The translations under genes were made by a program, and so were the position numbers. From a bacterium (GTDB lineage: Bacteria; Patescibacteriota; Minisyncoccia; JAUYLV01): DNA of 32,298 nucleotides. Shown here in pieces: positions 8,626 to 17,311 of this stretch; within the stretch, counting starts at the first letter, position 1; each line of letters opens with the position of its first letter. A model generated the notes under the pieces. It was not told the origin of the DNA and searched no databases. It was given only the letters and a program-made list of their open reading frames with translations. The DNA lies in NCBI GenBank assembly GCA_030699565.1, contig JAUYLV010000035.1, forward strand, positions 1 through 32,298, given 5' to 3'.

Positions 8626-9253
8626 TGGCGTACGCCGTAATAAGCGCATCAAGTCTTTGACGAATCTCATCCCGAAATTCCCTAAACGCCGCATCTCCCA
8701 TCCAGGTGCCGCTTGGATCACTGGGAAAGTGTTCGCTATGCTTATGCCACCAGGATAGATGCGTAAGCTCTTCATATGCCCGAAGCGTTGCTTGCATCGT
8801 TTCGAATCCGACGTATGCTGCAGCGCGGCGATCCGTCTCGATCTCGAATGGCAATGTTTTGCGAGTGGGAAAAAACGGGTTTAAAACAGGATCTTCTATC
8901 AAATGGCTGATCTCATGCGCATAAACCCCGCGTAATGCCTGCTCATCAAAATAATCAATGACCTCCCGGGAGATCACGATCTTACCCCGTCGCAAGCGGA
9001 GAGGCGATGTGGAACTCGGTATGTGCGCGGCATTGAAAAAGTAATTCTTGGTGATATAAAGATGCGGCGTCTTTCGGCTGAATTGCGCCGAAACCTCTTG
9101 TAGAAGTTCGTATGGCCGGCCTTCATGGATTTCCTCAGCTTCGAATAAATCGACCGTACGCTGTTCCAGCCCGAAATGAATAGCCGTAATGCCATAGCCG
9201 ATAAGGCCAAGCAGTACCGCGCAAATGATTAGAATCTTGGTTTTTATTTCCAT
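8615..9253 (-). CDS. Membrane-anchored M48-like zinc metalloprotease
   Basis: N-terminal TM segment, HExxH (VYAHEISHLIEDP) and downstream EIETDRRAAAYVG consistent with a third ligand Glu. Confidence 0.7.
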   Translation of the reverse strand: MEIKTKILIICAVLLGLIGYGITAIHFGLEQRTVDLFEAEEIHEGRPYELLQEVSAQFSRKTPHLYITKNYFFNAAHIPSSTSPLRLRRGKIVISREVIDYFDEQALRGVYAHEISHLIEDPVLNPFFPTRKTLPFEIETDRRAAAYVGFETMQATLRAYEELTHLSWWHKHSEHFPSDPSGTWMGDAAFREFRDEIRQRLDALITAYAKQL

Positions 9254-9298
9254 TGCGCCACCACCTTATTTTCAAGGTTCCCAAATCGCATTCGTACC

Positions 9299-10792
9299 AT
9301 GACCACCAAATATAGTCAACAAAATTCCATTCGCGTCCGCATGGCCCCATCCCCAACGGGACGGCTCCATATTGGCACGGCGCGAACGGCATTATTCAAT
9401 TATCTGTACGCCAAAAAAACCGGCGGCGCATTTGTTCTGCGCATTGAAGATACGGATGTGGCGCGCTCGAACCCCGAATTCGAAAAAGATATTCTTGAAA
9501 ATCTGAAGTGGCTCGGCATCGCATGGGATGAGGGTCCCGATGTTGGCGGGCCGTATGCGCCGTATCGGCAGAGCGAGCGAACGGCATCGTATCGGCAATA
9601 CTTGGAGAAGCTTTTGGAGGAACAAGCAGCTTATTGGTGTTTTTGCACTCCGGAGGCTTTGGAAATCGAGCGACAAACAATGCAAGCCGAAGGCAAGGCC
9701 CCGCGTTATGCCGGAACGTGCAGGCAAATAAAACCGGAAGATGCCGAAAAGCGAAGAGACGCGGGTGAACGCGGAGTCATCCGGTTTAAGATGCCTCAGA
9801 ACACCGCAACCCGCATAGACGATCTGATACGGGGCCCGATCGTTTTTGGATCGGAAAACTTCGATGATTTCGTTATCGCAAAGAGCTTGGATGAGCCGCT
9901 CTATAACTTCGCCGTCGTCATCGATGATTATGACATGCAAATAACCCACGTCATCCGCGGCGAAGATCATATTACCAATACGCCAAAGCAGTACGCACTC
10001 ATTGACGCTTTGGGTTTTCCGCATGTGGCCTATGCGCACCTGCCGCTCATTCTTGGACCGGACCGATCGAAAATGTCCAAGCGGCACGGATCGGTCGCGC
10101 TGGGGGAATATCGCGAGCAGGGATATTTGCCCGAGGCATTGTTAAACTTTTTGGCTTTTCTCGGATGGAACCCTGGCACCGATGAGGAAATTCTCTCGAA
10201 CGATCAGATCATCGAGCGCTTTTCGATCGAGAGCATACAAAAATCCGGCGCGATCTTCGATCAGCAAAAACTGGATTGGATGAACGGCATGTATATTCGT
10301 CAGCAGGGCGGCAGCAAACGAGGACCACTTCTGGAACTCATTAAGCCCTATATCGAAAGGGCGGGTTTTGCCGATGCCTTCAATAAGTATAATTTTAATG
10401 ACCAGTCAAGTATTCTTGCTCTTGTAATCGAACGAATGAAAAAAATTTCCGAATTCGTTGAGTTGTCTGAATTTTTCTTCAAGACCCCGGAATACGACCG
10501 GGAACTTTTGCGCTGGAAAAATATGACCGACGAGGAGATTGCAAAAAGCCTTTCGGAAACCCAAAAACTTCTTGGAGCAATTTCCGATGGGAATTTCACC
10601 ACCGAAAGGATAGACGCAGCACTGAAGACGTATGCGGAGCATCTTAAGGATAAAGGATCTGTTTTTTGGCCCCTGCGTGTTGCTTTAACCGGCCGCAAAG
10701 CATCCCCCCCACCCGCAGCAATTGCGGCGGTTTTTGGAAAGTTAGAGACGCTGAAAAGGATTCAAATTGCGATTGACAAATTAGCATCTTAG
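9299..10792 (+). CDS. gltX: Glutamyl-tRNA synthetase
   Basis: RVRMAPSPTGRLHIGTARTALFNYLYAKKTGGAFVLRIEDTD (HIGH motif) and DRSKMSKRHG (KMSKS motif). Confidence 0.96.
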   Translation: MTTKYSQQNSIRVRMAPSPTGRLHIGTARTALFNYLYAKKTGGAFVLRIEDTDVARSNPEFEKDILENLKWLGIAWDEGPDVGGPYAPYRQSERTASYRQYLEKLLEEQAAYWCFCTPEALEIERQTMQAEGKAPRYAGTCRQIKPEDAEKRRDAGERGVIRFKMPQNTATRIDDLIRGPIVFGSENFDDFVIAKSLDEPLYNFAVVIDDYDMQITHVIRGEDHITNTPKQYALIDALGFPHVAYAHLPLILGPDRSKMSKRHGSVALGEYREQGYLPEALLNFLAFLGWNPGTDEEILSNDQIIERFSIESIQKSGAIFDQQKLDWMNGMYIRQQGGSKRGPLLELIKPYIERAGFADAFNKYNFNDQSSILALVIERMKKISEFVELSEFFFKTPEYDRELLRWKNMTDEEIAKSLSETQKLLGAISDGNFTTERIDAALKTYAEHLKDKGSVFWPLRVALTGRKASPPPAAIAAVFGKLETLKRIQIAIDKLAS

Positions 10793-10800
10793 CCATAGCA

Positions 10801-10828
10801 TTGACATCGTTCTTTGGTACGTTATTAG
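10801..10828 (+). promoter_or_regulatory. Sigma70-like promoter for the RidA-family gene
   Basis: TTGACA-N16-TATTAG, then GAAAGGAG upstream of ATG 10844. Confidence 0.6.
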
Positions 10829-10843
10829 TGAAAGGAGCATGGC

Positions 10844-11368
10844 ATGGGCGATGCATATGGAAGCGGGGGAGGCGGACCAATCTTTACCGCCAAATCCGCA
10901 CACACGCAGTTTCTTTTTTCGGATTTGGCACCAGAGCCAGGCTATTATAGCCAGTGCGTACTTAAAGACTGTGGTGCCTTTTGGCTGGCACATCTTGCCG
11001 GCCAGACGGGCAACGTTCCTGGAATCCCTGGAGAGCCGGTTATCTATGGCGGGATTGGACCGCAAACAACGCAGGCATTGAAAAACATTGCAGCAATCTT
11101 AAAAGATGCGGGCGGGAGTATTACGGATGTCAGTAAATACAGGGTCATACTTAAAGATACGGAACCGCTAGGCATCTCGCTTACCAATGCGCGAGAAGCA
11201 TTCGGCAAAGCATATGCCGAATTCCTCGCAAAATACGGCATATCGAAAGAAAATGGAAACCTGCCCGCCAGAACGCTTTTTTGGGCGGTGGAGGTCCCAC
11301 TTGAGGCGCCCAATGAAGATACGCTCATCGAAATCGAAGTAGATCCGGTCGTAATCCGGAAATCCTAA
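10844..11368 (+). CDS. RidA/YjgF family protein
   Basis: YGGIGPQTTQALKNIAAILKDAGGSITDVSKYRVILKD ... LPARTLFWAVEVPL..DTLIEIEVDPV; conserved Arg retained in the PAR motif. Confidence 0.8.
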   Translation: MGDAYGSGGGGPIFTAKSAHTQFLFSDLAPEPGYYSQCVLKDCGAFWLAHLAGQTGNVPGIPGEPVIYGGIGPQTTQALKNIAAILKDAGGSITDVSKYRVILKDTEPLGISLTNAREAFGKAYAEFLAKYGISKENGNLPARTLFWAVEVPLEAPNEDTLIEIEVDPVVIRKS

Positions 11369-11390
11369 CGAGCCCGCGCGCTCGTTTTTT
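11367..11390 (+). terminator. Rho-independent terminator
   Basis: ACGAGC-CCGCGC-GCTCGTTTTTT immediately after the stop codon. Confidence 0.8.
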
Positions 11391-11497
11391 GTCATCCCGG
11401 AGATTCGTTATGGATTTTCAGCATAAATCATCCGGGATCCATGAAAAATGGATTCTGGGTCATTCATTGTCAATAATAAGGAATGTCCGGAATGACA
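11390..11497. mobile_element. REP/MITE-like element with TGTCATYCCGG ends
   Basis: TGTCATCCCGG ... CCGGAATGACA terminal inverted repeats (one mismatch) and internal ATCCGGGATCCATGAAAAATGGATTCTGGGTC inverted segments. Confidence 0.6.
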
Positions 11498-11588
11498 ATG
11501 TGCGCGGCGTTTGTGTGGCCACAAGCGTTTATGGTAGGCTGCGTTCAGCCATATATTTTGAACTTTGAAAAGAGAAAGGACTTGCAAA

Positions 11589-13625
11589 ATGCCATTCAAT
11601 GACGGCTTTTTCAGGCCCGACGAGACTGCGATTGACTATGCCGAAAATATCGGCGATCCGGGACAATTTCCATTCACGCGCGGCATCTACCCCACCATGT
11701 ACCGCGGCAAAAAGCCGACCGTTCGCCAGTTTGCCGGTCATGGCCTTTCCAAAGATACCAATGCCCGATTCAAAAAAATTCGGGCCTTGGGCGGCACGGG
11801 GCTATCGACGGCTTTTGACTTATGCACGCTGATGGGACTGGATTCGGATCACCCCAAGTGCGAGGGACAGGTCGGGTGGGATGGCGTGGCAATCGACACG
11901 CTGGACGACATGATCACGCTCTTCGACGGCATTTCGCTTGGCGATGTGACAGTTTCCATGACGATAAACGCACCCGCGGCTACGTTGCTTGCCATGTATG
12001 TGGCGGTGGCCGAGCGTCGCGGCATTCCCCGCGCCATGCTCGGAGGCACAACCCAGAACGACATCTTGAAAGAGTACATTGCCCAGAAGGAGTGGCTCTT
12101 TCCGGTAGACAAGGGCGTGAAGCTCGTCACCGACACGATCGAGTTCTGCGCCCAGCACATGCCCAAGTGGCATCCCGTCTCTATCAGTGGATATCACATT
12201 CGTGAAGCGGGGTCTTCGGCCTCGCAAGAGCTGGCCTATACCATCGCCAATGGCCTGACGTATGTGGATCGCGCGATCGAACGGGGACTTGCCATCGATG
12301 CGTTCGCGCCGCGGCTTTCGTTCTTCTTCGATGTGCATAATGACTTTTTTGAGGAGATCGCCAAATTCCGCGCCGCGCGGCGCATCTGGGCTCGGCTCAT
12401 CCGAGACCGCTATCATCCGAAGGACCCCAAATCGCTTTTGTGCCGCATTCACGCGCAGACCGCCGGATGCACGCTGACGCGAAAAGAACCGATGAACAAC
12501 ATTATGCGGGTTGCCAATCAGGCTTTGGCGGCCATGCTGGGCGGCGCGCAAAGCATTCATACCAATTCATGGGATGAAGTGTTTTGTACGCCAACGGAGC
12601 AAGCCGTCGGACTCGCCATCCGCACGCAGCAGATTCTGCAGGAAGAGACCGGGATTTGCGATGTCGTCGACCCCTTGGGCGGCGCCTGGAATATGGAAGA
12701 CCGGACGAATCGAATCGAGGCCGAAGCATTGAAGGAAATCGGCAATATCGAAAAACTCGGCGGCATGGAAAAAGCGGTCGCCGCCTGGTATCCGCAAAAA
12801 CGCATTCACCAGCATGCCGCTCAAGATCAGGAGCGCGTAGAACAAGGATTGCGCAAGATTATCGGCGTCAATGCGCATGCCGACGCCGGCGGGAGCAACG
12901 ATAGCGAAATAGAGGGCATGATCAAGGAACTGGATGAGCGCCGTGGATTTGAAGAAAAGCAAATCACGCACCTTCGCGCCATCAAGGCGTCGCGAGCAGG
13001 CGAGCATGTGGATCGGGCGATTCTTGCCCTTAAGCATGCGGCGGAGCGCAATCAGAATGTCATGCCCGCCCTCATCGAGGCCGCGCATGCGTATGCAACC
13101 TTAGGCGAGATATCGGAAGCCTTGCAAAACGTTTGGGGAACGTATGAGGAAAAAGAGATCGGCATCTCGACGCTCTCACCCAAGGCCAAAGAAGCGATCA
13201 TCGGCTCTAAGCGATTTACCCGCCCGGTAAGGATATTGCTTGCCAAGGGGGGTCTCGACGGCCATACGCGCGGCATATGGATCCTGGCCAATCTTTTCCG
13301 CGATATGGGTGCCGAGGTCATCTACCTTGGCCTGCATCAGCATACCGAAGCGATCGCAAAGGCCGCATTGGAAGAAGACGTCGATATCGTGGGCCTAAGT
13401 ACGCTGATCGGCTCTCCCGTCATGCTTTTCGGTAATTTGCGAAAGGCGCTCGAGCGTTACGGCAAGGACGACGTCTTGGTCATCGGCGGGGGCATTGTCA
13501 CGCCCGACGACAAACGGTATATCGAACAAGAACTTAAGGTTGGACGCCTGTTCGAGCCGGATACGCCGATGGAGCATATCGCCGAATATCTTTTTGGGGA
13601 GGTAAAACGCCGTGGAATCGCATAA
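11589..13625 (+). CDS. Coenzyme B12-dependent acyl-CoA mutase (methylmalonyl-/isobutyryl-CoA mutase family) with fused C-terminal B12-binding domain
   Basis: RGIYPTMYRGKKPTVRQFAGHG, FDLCTLMGLDSDHP, VSMTINAPAATLLAMYVAVAERRGIP, TTQNDILKEYIAQKEWLFP, SISGYHIREAGSSASQELAYT; C-terminal KGGLDGHTRGIW (DxHxxG). Start ATG 11589 with AAAGGA upstream. Confidence 0.95.
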   Translation: MPFNDGFFRPDETAIDYAENIGDPGQFPFTRGIYPTMYRGKKPTVRQFAGHGLSKDTNARFKKIRALGGTGLSTAFDLCTLMGLDSDHPKCEGQVGWDGVAIDTLDDMITLFDGISLGDVTVSMTINAPAATLLAMYVAVAERRGIPRAMLGGTTQNDILKEYIAQKEWLFPVDKGVKLVTDTIEFCAQHMPKWHPVSISGYHIREAGSSASQELAYTIANGLTYVDRAIERGLAIDAFAPRLSFFFDVHNDFFEEIAKFRAARRIWARLIRDRYHPKDPKSLLCRIHAQTAGCTLTRKEPMNNIMRVANQALAAMLGGAQSIHTNSWDEVFCTPTEQAVGLAIRTQQILQEETGICDVVDPLGGAWNMEDRTNRIEAEALKEIGNIEKLGGMEKAVAAWYPQKRIHQHAAQDQERVEQGLRKIIGVNAHADAGGSNDSEIEGMIKELDERRGFEEKQITHLRAIKASRAGEHVDRAILALKHAAERNQNVMPALIEAAHAYATLGEISEALQNVWGTYEEKEIGISTLSPKAKEAIIGSKRFTRPVRILLAKGGLDGHTRGIWILANLFRDMGAEVIYLGLHQHTEAIAKAALEEDVDIVGLSTLIGSPVMLFGNLRKALERYGKDDVLVIGGGIVTPDDKRYIEQELKVGRLFEPDTPMEHIAEYLFGEVKRRGIA

Positions 13626-14394
13626 TATACCATCGAATGACCCGGTGATCGCTCTCGATGTCTGCCGAACGCTTGCCAAAACGCTTACGGCGCTGGACCG
13701 GAATCCGGACAATGCCGCAGAAACGCTTCGGAGCTGTCCGCTTATGGATCGGCCGAAAACGGGCAAGATCATCGGTGTTACCGGTCCTGAATCGGTCGGC
13801 AAAAGCACGCTGATCTCGAGCCTCATCACCACACTGCGCAAAAGCGGGAAAACCGTGGCAGTGCTTGCCATTGATCCCTCTTCGAGCATCAATGGGGGAG
13901 CGTTCCTTGGTGACCGGACCCGCATGCAAAGTCATGCCATCGACCGCGGAGTCTTTATTCGCAGTATCGCGACAAAAAACGCAAGCGCGGGATTGGCTCC
14001 TGCCGCACGAAGCATGTTGGAGCTGATGGCGCACGTGGCCGATGCCGTCATTGTCGAGACGACCGGCGCGGGTCAAACCGATAGTGGTATTGCGGATCTC
14101 TGCCAGACGCTCGTATTGATGCCGTCGCCGAAAGGGGACGAAGTGAGCATTATGAAATCGGGCGTCAAGGAACATGCGCATCTTTTGGTGGTTAATACCC
14201 GCCAATCCGAGGCGCCGATCTGCGAGCATTTCACCCAGCAGCTTCGCATGGAATGGGAAGGCGGCCTTCTGCCCGATGGCTGGCGGAGAAAAATATTTTC
14301 TGTCGATGCGTTATACGGCCGGGGCGTGGACGAGCTCGTTCGCGACGGAATCCTGGCGCACTGGACGCATTTGGATGCGGCCACGGTAAAATAG
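13612..14394 (+). CDS. MeaB/ArgK-like G-protein chaperone with altered G4 motif
   Basis: P-loop GPESVGKST, AIDPSSSINGGAFLGDRTRMQ, VETTGAGQTDSGIADL, KGDEVSIMKSGVKEHAHLLVVNTRQSE. GTG start with GGGGAGG upstream, overlapping the mutase stop by 14 nt. Confidence 0.88.
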   Translation: MESHNIPSNDPVIALDVCRTLAKTLTALDRNPDNAAETLRSCPLMDRPKTGKIIGVTGPESVGKSTLISSLITTLRKSGKTVAVLAIDPSSSINGGAFLGDRTRMQSHAIDRGVFIRSIATKNASAGLAPAARSMLELMAHVADAVIVETTGAGQTDSGIADLCQTLVLMPSPKGDEVSIMKSGVKEHAHLLVVNTRQSEAPICEHFTQQLRMEWEGGLLPDGWRRKIFSVDALYGRGVDELVRDGILAHWTHLDAATVK

Positions 14395-14408
14395 CTTAAC
14401 GCATAGAG

Positions 14409-14433
14409 CCTCCGATATTTTCGGAGGTTTTTT
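14409..14433 (+). terminator. Rho-independent terminator
   Basis: CCTCCGA-TATTT-TCGGAGG-TTTTTT. Confidence 0.9.
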
Positions 14434-14481
14434 CATAGCCAAAGAATCCACCCGCTCATTCTTCCATGTTTTCATTGCTTT

Positions 14482-14510
14482 CGTCATTCCCGCGGAGGCG
14501 GTAATCCAGA
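14482..14510. repeat. Fragment of a CGTCATTCCCGC...GGTAATCCAG-type dispersed repeat
   Basis: cgtcattcccgcggaggcggtaatccag resembles one end of the REP-like sequence family common in environmental bacterial genomes; only one arm is present. Confidence 0.45.
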
Positions 14511-14570
14511 CCCAACTCAAAAAAGCATTGATTAAACTTTATCACCGGTGAAGTTAACGATTTTTTTGCT

Positions 14571-14598
14571 TTGCAGCATATTATCTTGTTGGTATACT
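14571..14598 (+). promoter_or_regulatory. Promoter of the pilB-like gene, predicted leaderless start
   Basis: TTGCAG-N16-TATACT; the expected +1 falls at about 14605-14606, the ATG being at 14606. Confidence 0.5.
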
Positions 14599-14605
14599 TA
14601 TGCAT

Positions 14606-15892
14606 ATGTCTACATTGCTATCAGAACCGGAGACGCAGCAACTTGCAGCACTCATCGAGCAATCCTCAAACCCACAGCAAGTCGTTGATTTGGTAGATAA
14701 GCTCATGGAGCTTTCGGTGGTAAAGGGCGCATCCGATGTACACATCGAACCGTTCGAAACCGAGGCGGTTGCGCGATTTCGTATCGACGGCATTTTACAT
14801 GACGCGGTCACATTACCGCGGCCGGCGCACGACCGGATCCTGGCGCGCATTAAAGTGCTTGCCAATCTTAAAATAGACGAGCATCGTATGCCGCAAGACG
14901 GCAGATCTTCCGGCAGATTCGGTGATCGTCTCGTGGATTTTCGCGTTGCAACATTACCGCAAATTTTTGGAGAAAAAATCGTATTGCGCGTGCTGCCGCG
15001 CGACTTAAAAGCCGGAGGGCTTAAGGATCTTGGATTCAGCGATCAAGCTGTCAAGCCCATTGAACAGCATGTTCGACGGCCCTATGGCATGATCTTGGTT
15101 TGCGGCCCAACTGGTTCGGGTAAAAGCACCACGCTCTATACGCTCATACAAAAACTGCTTGACGAGCGCGGAACATCGGCAAATGTGAGCACAATTGAGG
15201 ATCCGGTCGAATATGCCATTCCCCGTGTCAATCAGATTCAAGTGGGCATAGGAACCGGCATGTCGTTTGAGATGGCGCTGCGCGGGCTTTTACGCCAGGA
15301 TGCCGATGTCATCATGGTCGGGGAGATTCGCGACAGAGAAACCGCCGAAGCCGCGATTGAAGCGTCATTAACCGGACGTCTTTTATTATCTTCACTGCAT
15401 ACGCGCGATGCCGTTGGTGCGCTTATTCGGCTTTTAGAGATTGGCATTGAACCCTATTTAGTTTCGTCTTCTATTTCGTTGATCGTAGCACAGCGCCTCG
15501 TACGCCTTATTTGCACCGGTTGCGTGGAGTCATACGCGCTTGATGAGCCAACTTACAAAGACTTGGTTGAACGTTACCATCTTGACCGCATCATTATGGC
15601 TATCGAAGAGCGCGTGCCACAACTGGCACCCATACCATCACCGCCCAGGCTTTTTCGGGGAAAAGGCTGTGATGCGTGCATGTATACCGGTTATCGGGGA
15701 CGAACAGCGATTTTTGAGGTTTTGGAAGCAAGTGATGCTTTCCGCGTTCTGGCAGGCAAGCGAGCGACCGCGGCGGAGTTTAGGGATCAGGCCATAGGAG
15801 AAGGAATGATAACAATGCTTCAAGAGGGATTCTATAAGGCGTTATCGGGACAGACAACGCTCGAAGAAGTGCTAAAAGCTACGCTGGAATAA
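14606..15892 (+). CDS. pilB: Type IV pilus / type II secretion assembly ATPase (PilB/GspE family), short form
   Basis: GASDVHIEPFE, CGPTGSGKSTTLYTL (Walker A), LRQDADVIMVGEIRDRETAEAAIEASLTGRLLLSSLHT (Asp/His/Walker B), C-x2-C ... C-x2-C zinc motif (CTGC, CDAC). Confidence 0.92.
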   Translation: MSTLLSEPETQQLAALIEQSSNPQQVVDLVDKLMELSVVKGASDVHIEPFETEAVARFRIDGILHDAVTLPRPAHDRILARIKVLANLKIDEHRMPQDGRSSGRFGDRLVDFRVATLPQIFGEKIVLRVLPRDLKAGGLKDLGFSDQAVKPIEQHVRRPYGMILVCGPTGSGKSTTLYTLIQKLLDERGTSANVSTIEDPVEYAIPRVNQIQVGIGTGMSFEMALRGLLRQDADVIMVGEIRDRETAEAAIEASLTGRLLLSSLHTRDAVGALIRLLEIGIEPYLVSSSISLIVAQRLVRLICTGCVESYALDEPTYKDLVERYHLDRIIMAIEERVPQLAPIPSPPRLFRGKGCDACMYTGYRGRTAIFEVLEASDAFRVLAGKRATAAEFRDQAIGEGMITMLQEGFYKALSGQTTLEEVLKATLE

Positions 15893-15908
15893 GGTATTCA
15901 CGTAACAT

Positions 15909-16490
15909 ATGATACTCGAAAATATTCTTGAAGCGTTTCGCGCGATATTGTTGGCATTTTTTACGGACCTGAACATCTGGTGGTTTTTGGCACCCATTAT
16001 GCTGCTCTGGATACTCACCGAGATATACGACGGCGAATACCGGCATGAATTACCAAGCCGTAACGCCGCATTGGGCAACGGCATTTCGCTCACATGGATC
16101 AATATCGCCTCATTGCGGATTTTATTCACCCAAAACCCCGATGATCTGGTATTCAGATTTTTGATCTTGTTTGCCTTTTCGACGTATGGCCTGGCCATTA
16201 TTTATTTTGCGTTTACACACAGGATTTCGGCGCGTAAGATGGGAATATTGGCCGCACCGACGCCGCTCTACACGCTTTCGGTATTTTCGGTGCTCTATGG
16301 CCAGATGCGCCTGCCCCTGGATCGCTGGATACTTACCGATCTGCTCATTATTTTTTTGATATTTCAGCTTTTTTGGCTTGTTATGCACCGGTTCGTGATA
16401 AAAGGCAGATTGGGCGATCTGGAACTTGTTGAAAAAGGCGTTTCGCTGCGTGAGCTGAAAAAGATCGAGGATAAATTAGACGGCGAATAA
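15909..16490 (+). CDS. Multi-spanning membrane protein, unknown function
   Basis: 193 aa with several hydrophobic helices; IWWFLAPIMLLWILTEIYDGEYRHE... RNAALGNGISLTW. Confidence 0.7.
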   Translation: MILENILEAFRAILLAFFTDLNIWWFLAPIMLLWILTEIYDGEYRHELPSRNAALGNGISLTWINIASLRILFTQNPDDLVFRFLILFAFSTYGLAIIYFAFTHRISARKMGILAAPTPLYTLSVFSVLYGQMRLPLDRWILTDLLIIFLIFQLFWLVMHRFVIKGRLGDLELVEKGVSLRELKKIEDKLDGE

Positions 16491-16534
16491 GAGCAATCGC
16501 GAATATACAAATTTCCACAAATATAGGAATTCAA

Positions 16535-16577
16535 AATCAATTATACAAATTTACGCTCCGTATTTGTATAATTGATT
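16535..16577. repeat. 16 bp perfect inverted repeat (block E, upstream of the rhodanese-fold gene)
   Basis: AATCAATTATACAAAT-N11-ATTTGTATAATTGATT, followed by two direct copies of ATTTGTATATTAG (16582-16594, 16599-16611). Confidence 0.85.
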
Positions 16578-16619
16578 GCTGATTTGTATATTAGATGTAT
16601 TTGTATATTAGCGAGTACT

Positions 16620-16967
16620 ATGTTTGCAACCATCACCAAAGAAGCGTTAAAGGAAAAGCTCGATAGGGGCGAGCGGATTCAGTTGATCGATATCCGCTCG
16701 TATGAATCCTACTTCAAGGAACGCATTCGCGGTGCGCGCAGCTTGGCATACGAGCACATCTACGATCGGATCGAGATCCTAGATCAGTCAAAGCCTATCA
16801 TTTTATACGGCGAAGACGAGAACGATCCCTTCGTTACGCGAACCGCCGAAGTTCTTATCGAGCGCAACTTTGATGCCGCAAACATCAGCATATATACGGA
16901 AGGGCTTTTAGGGTGGCGAGCCGCTTCGTATTTTACGACTTCAGGAGATGAGCCAATTTCAAGCTAA
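16620..16967 (+). CDS. Rhodanese-fold protein lacking the catalytic cysteine
   Basis: LIDIRSYESYFKERIRGARSLAYEHI... KPIILYGEDENDPFVTRTAEVLIERNFDAANISIYTEGLLGWRAA; no Cys anywhere in the 115 aa. Start ATG 16620. Confidence 0.75.
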   Translation: MFATITKEALKEKLDRGERIQLIDIRSYESYFKERIRGARSLAYEHIYDRIEILDQSKPIILYGEDENDPFVTRTAEVLIERNFDAANISIYTEGLLGWRAASYFTTSGDEPISS

Positions 16968-17018
16968 AATGATTATTCCCTGAGCGCAGCGAAACAAAGT
17001 CGAAGGGTTATCCTTATT

Positions 17019-17099
17019 ATGCCAAAATGCATTTGGTGCATTGCCATGTTGATAGCCATGTTTGCAGTAGTCGGTATCGCAATCTTTTTTATATTTTGA
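17019..17099 (+). CDS. Possible 26 aa CxxC-TM peptide (speculative)
   Basis: MPKCIWCIAMLIAMFAVVGIAIFFIF; only a distant AAGGG upstream; stop codon overlaps the next MITE-like end. Confidence 0.2.
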   Translation: MPKCIWCIAMLIAMFAVVGIAIFFIF

Positions 17100-17273
17100 G
17101 ACTGTAGAAGAAGGCACCGTGAAGTCATTGCGAGGAATCCGGCCAGCCAAGGCGGATGACACGGCAATCTTTTCCCTAATCATTTTGAAATGATATTGAT
17201 ATTGAACGGATCGCCACGCCGATGCGGAGTACCGCATCGGCTCGCGATGACAGATACATTCTTCTACAGTCTC
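17098..17273. mobile_element. MITE-like element with 15 bp perfect TIRs
   Basis: GAGACTGTAGAAGAA ... TTCTTCTACAGTCTC; nested inner TIR GTCATTGCGAG (17124) / CTCGCGATGAC (17241). Confidence 0.75.
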
Positions 17274-17311
17274 GTTTTGAAATCAACTTAAATATTGCTG
17301 GCTCGGCGCAT

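Noticed and set aside
11500-11588. Cobalamin riboswitch upstream of the B12-dependent mutase
   Set aside because: No B12-box (GCCACTG) or long structured leader; only about 90 nt between the REP-like element and the start.
11820-12560. 246 aa antisense ORF and 127 aa alternate-frame ORF within the mutase gene
   Set aside because: Overlap the well-supported mutase; low-complexity Arg/His-rich products typical of shadow frames.
16959-17237. 92 aa minus ORF MRYSASAWRSVQYQYHFK...
   Set aside because: Lies within the MITE-like repeat and reads through its inverted ends; not a plausible protein.
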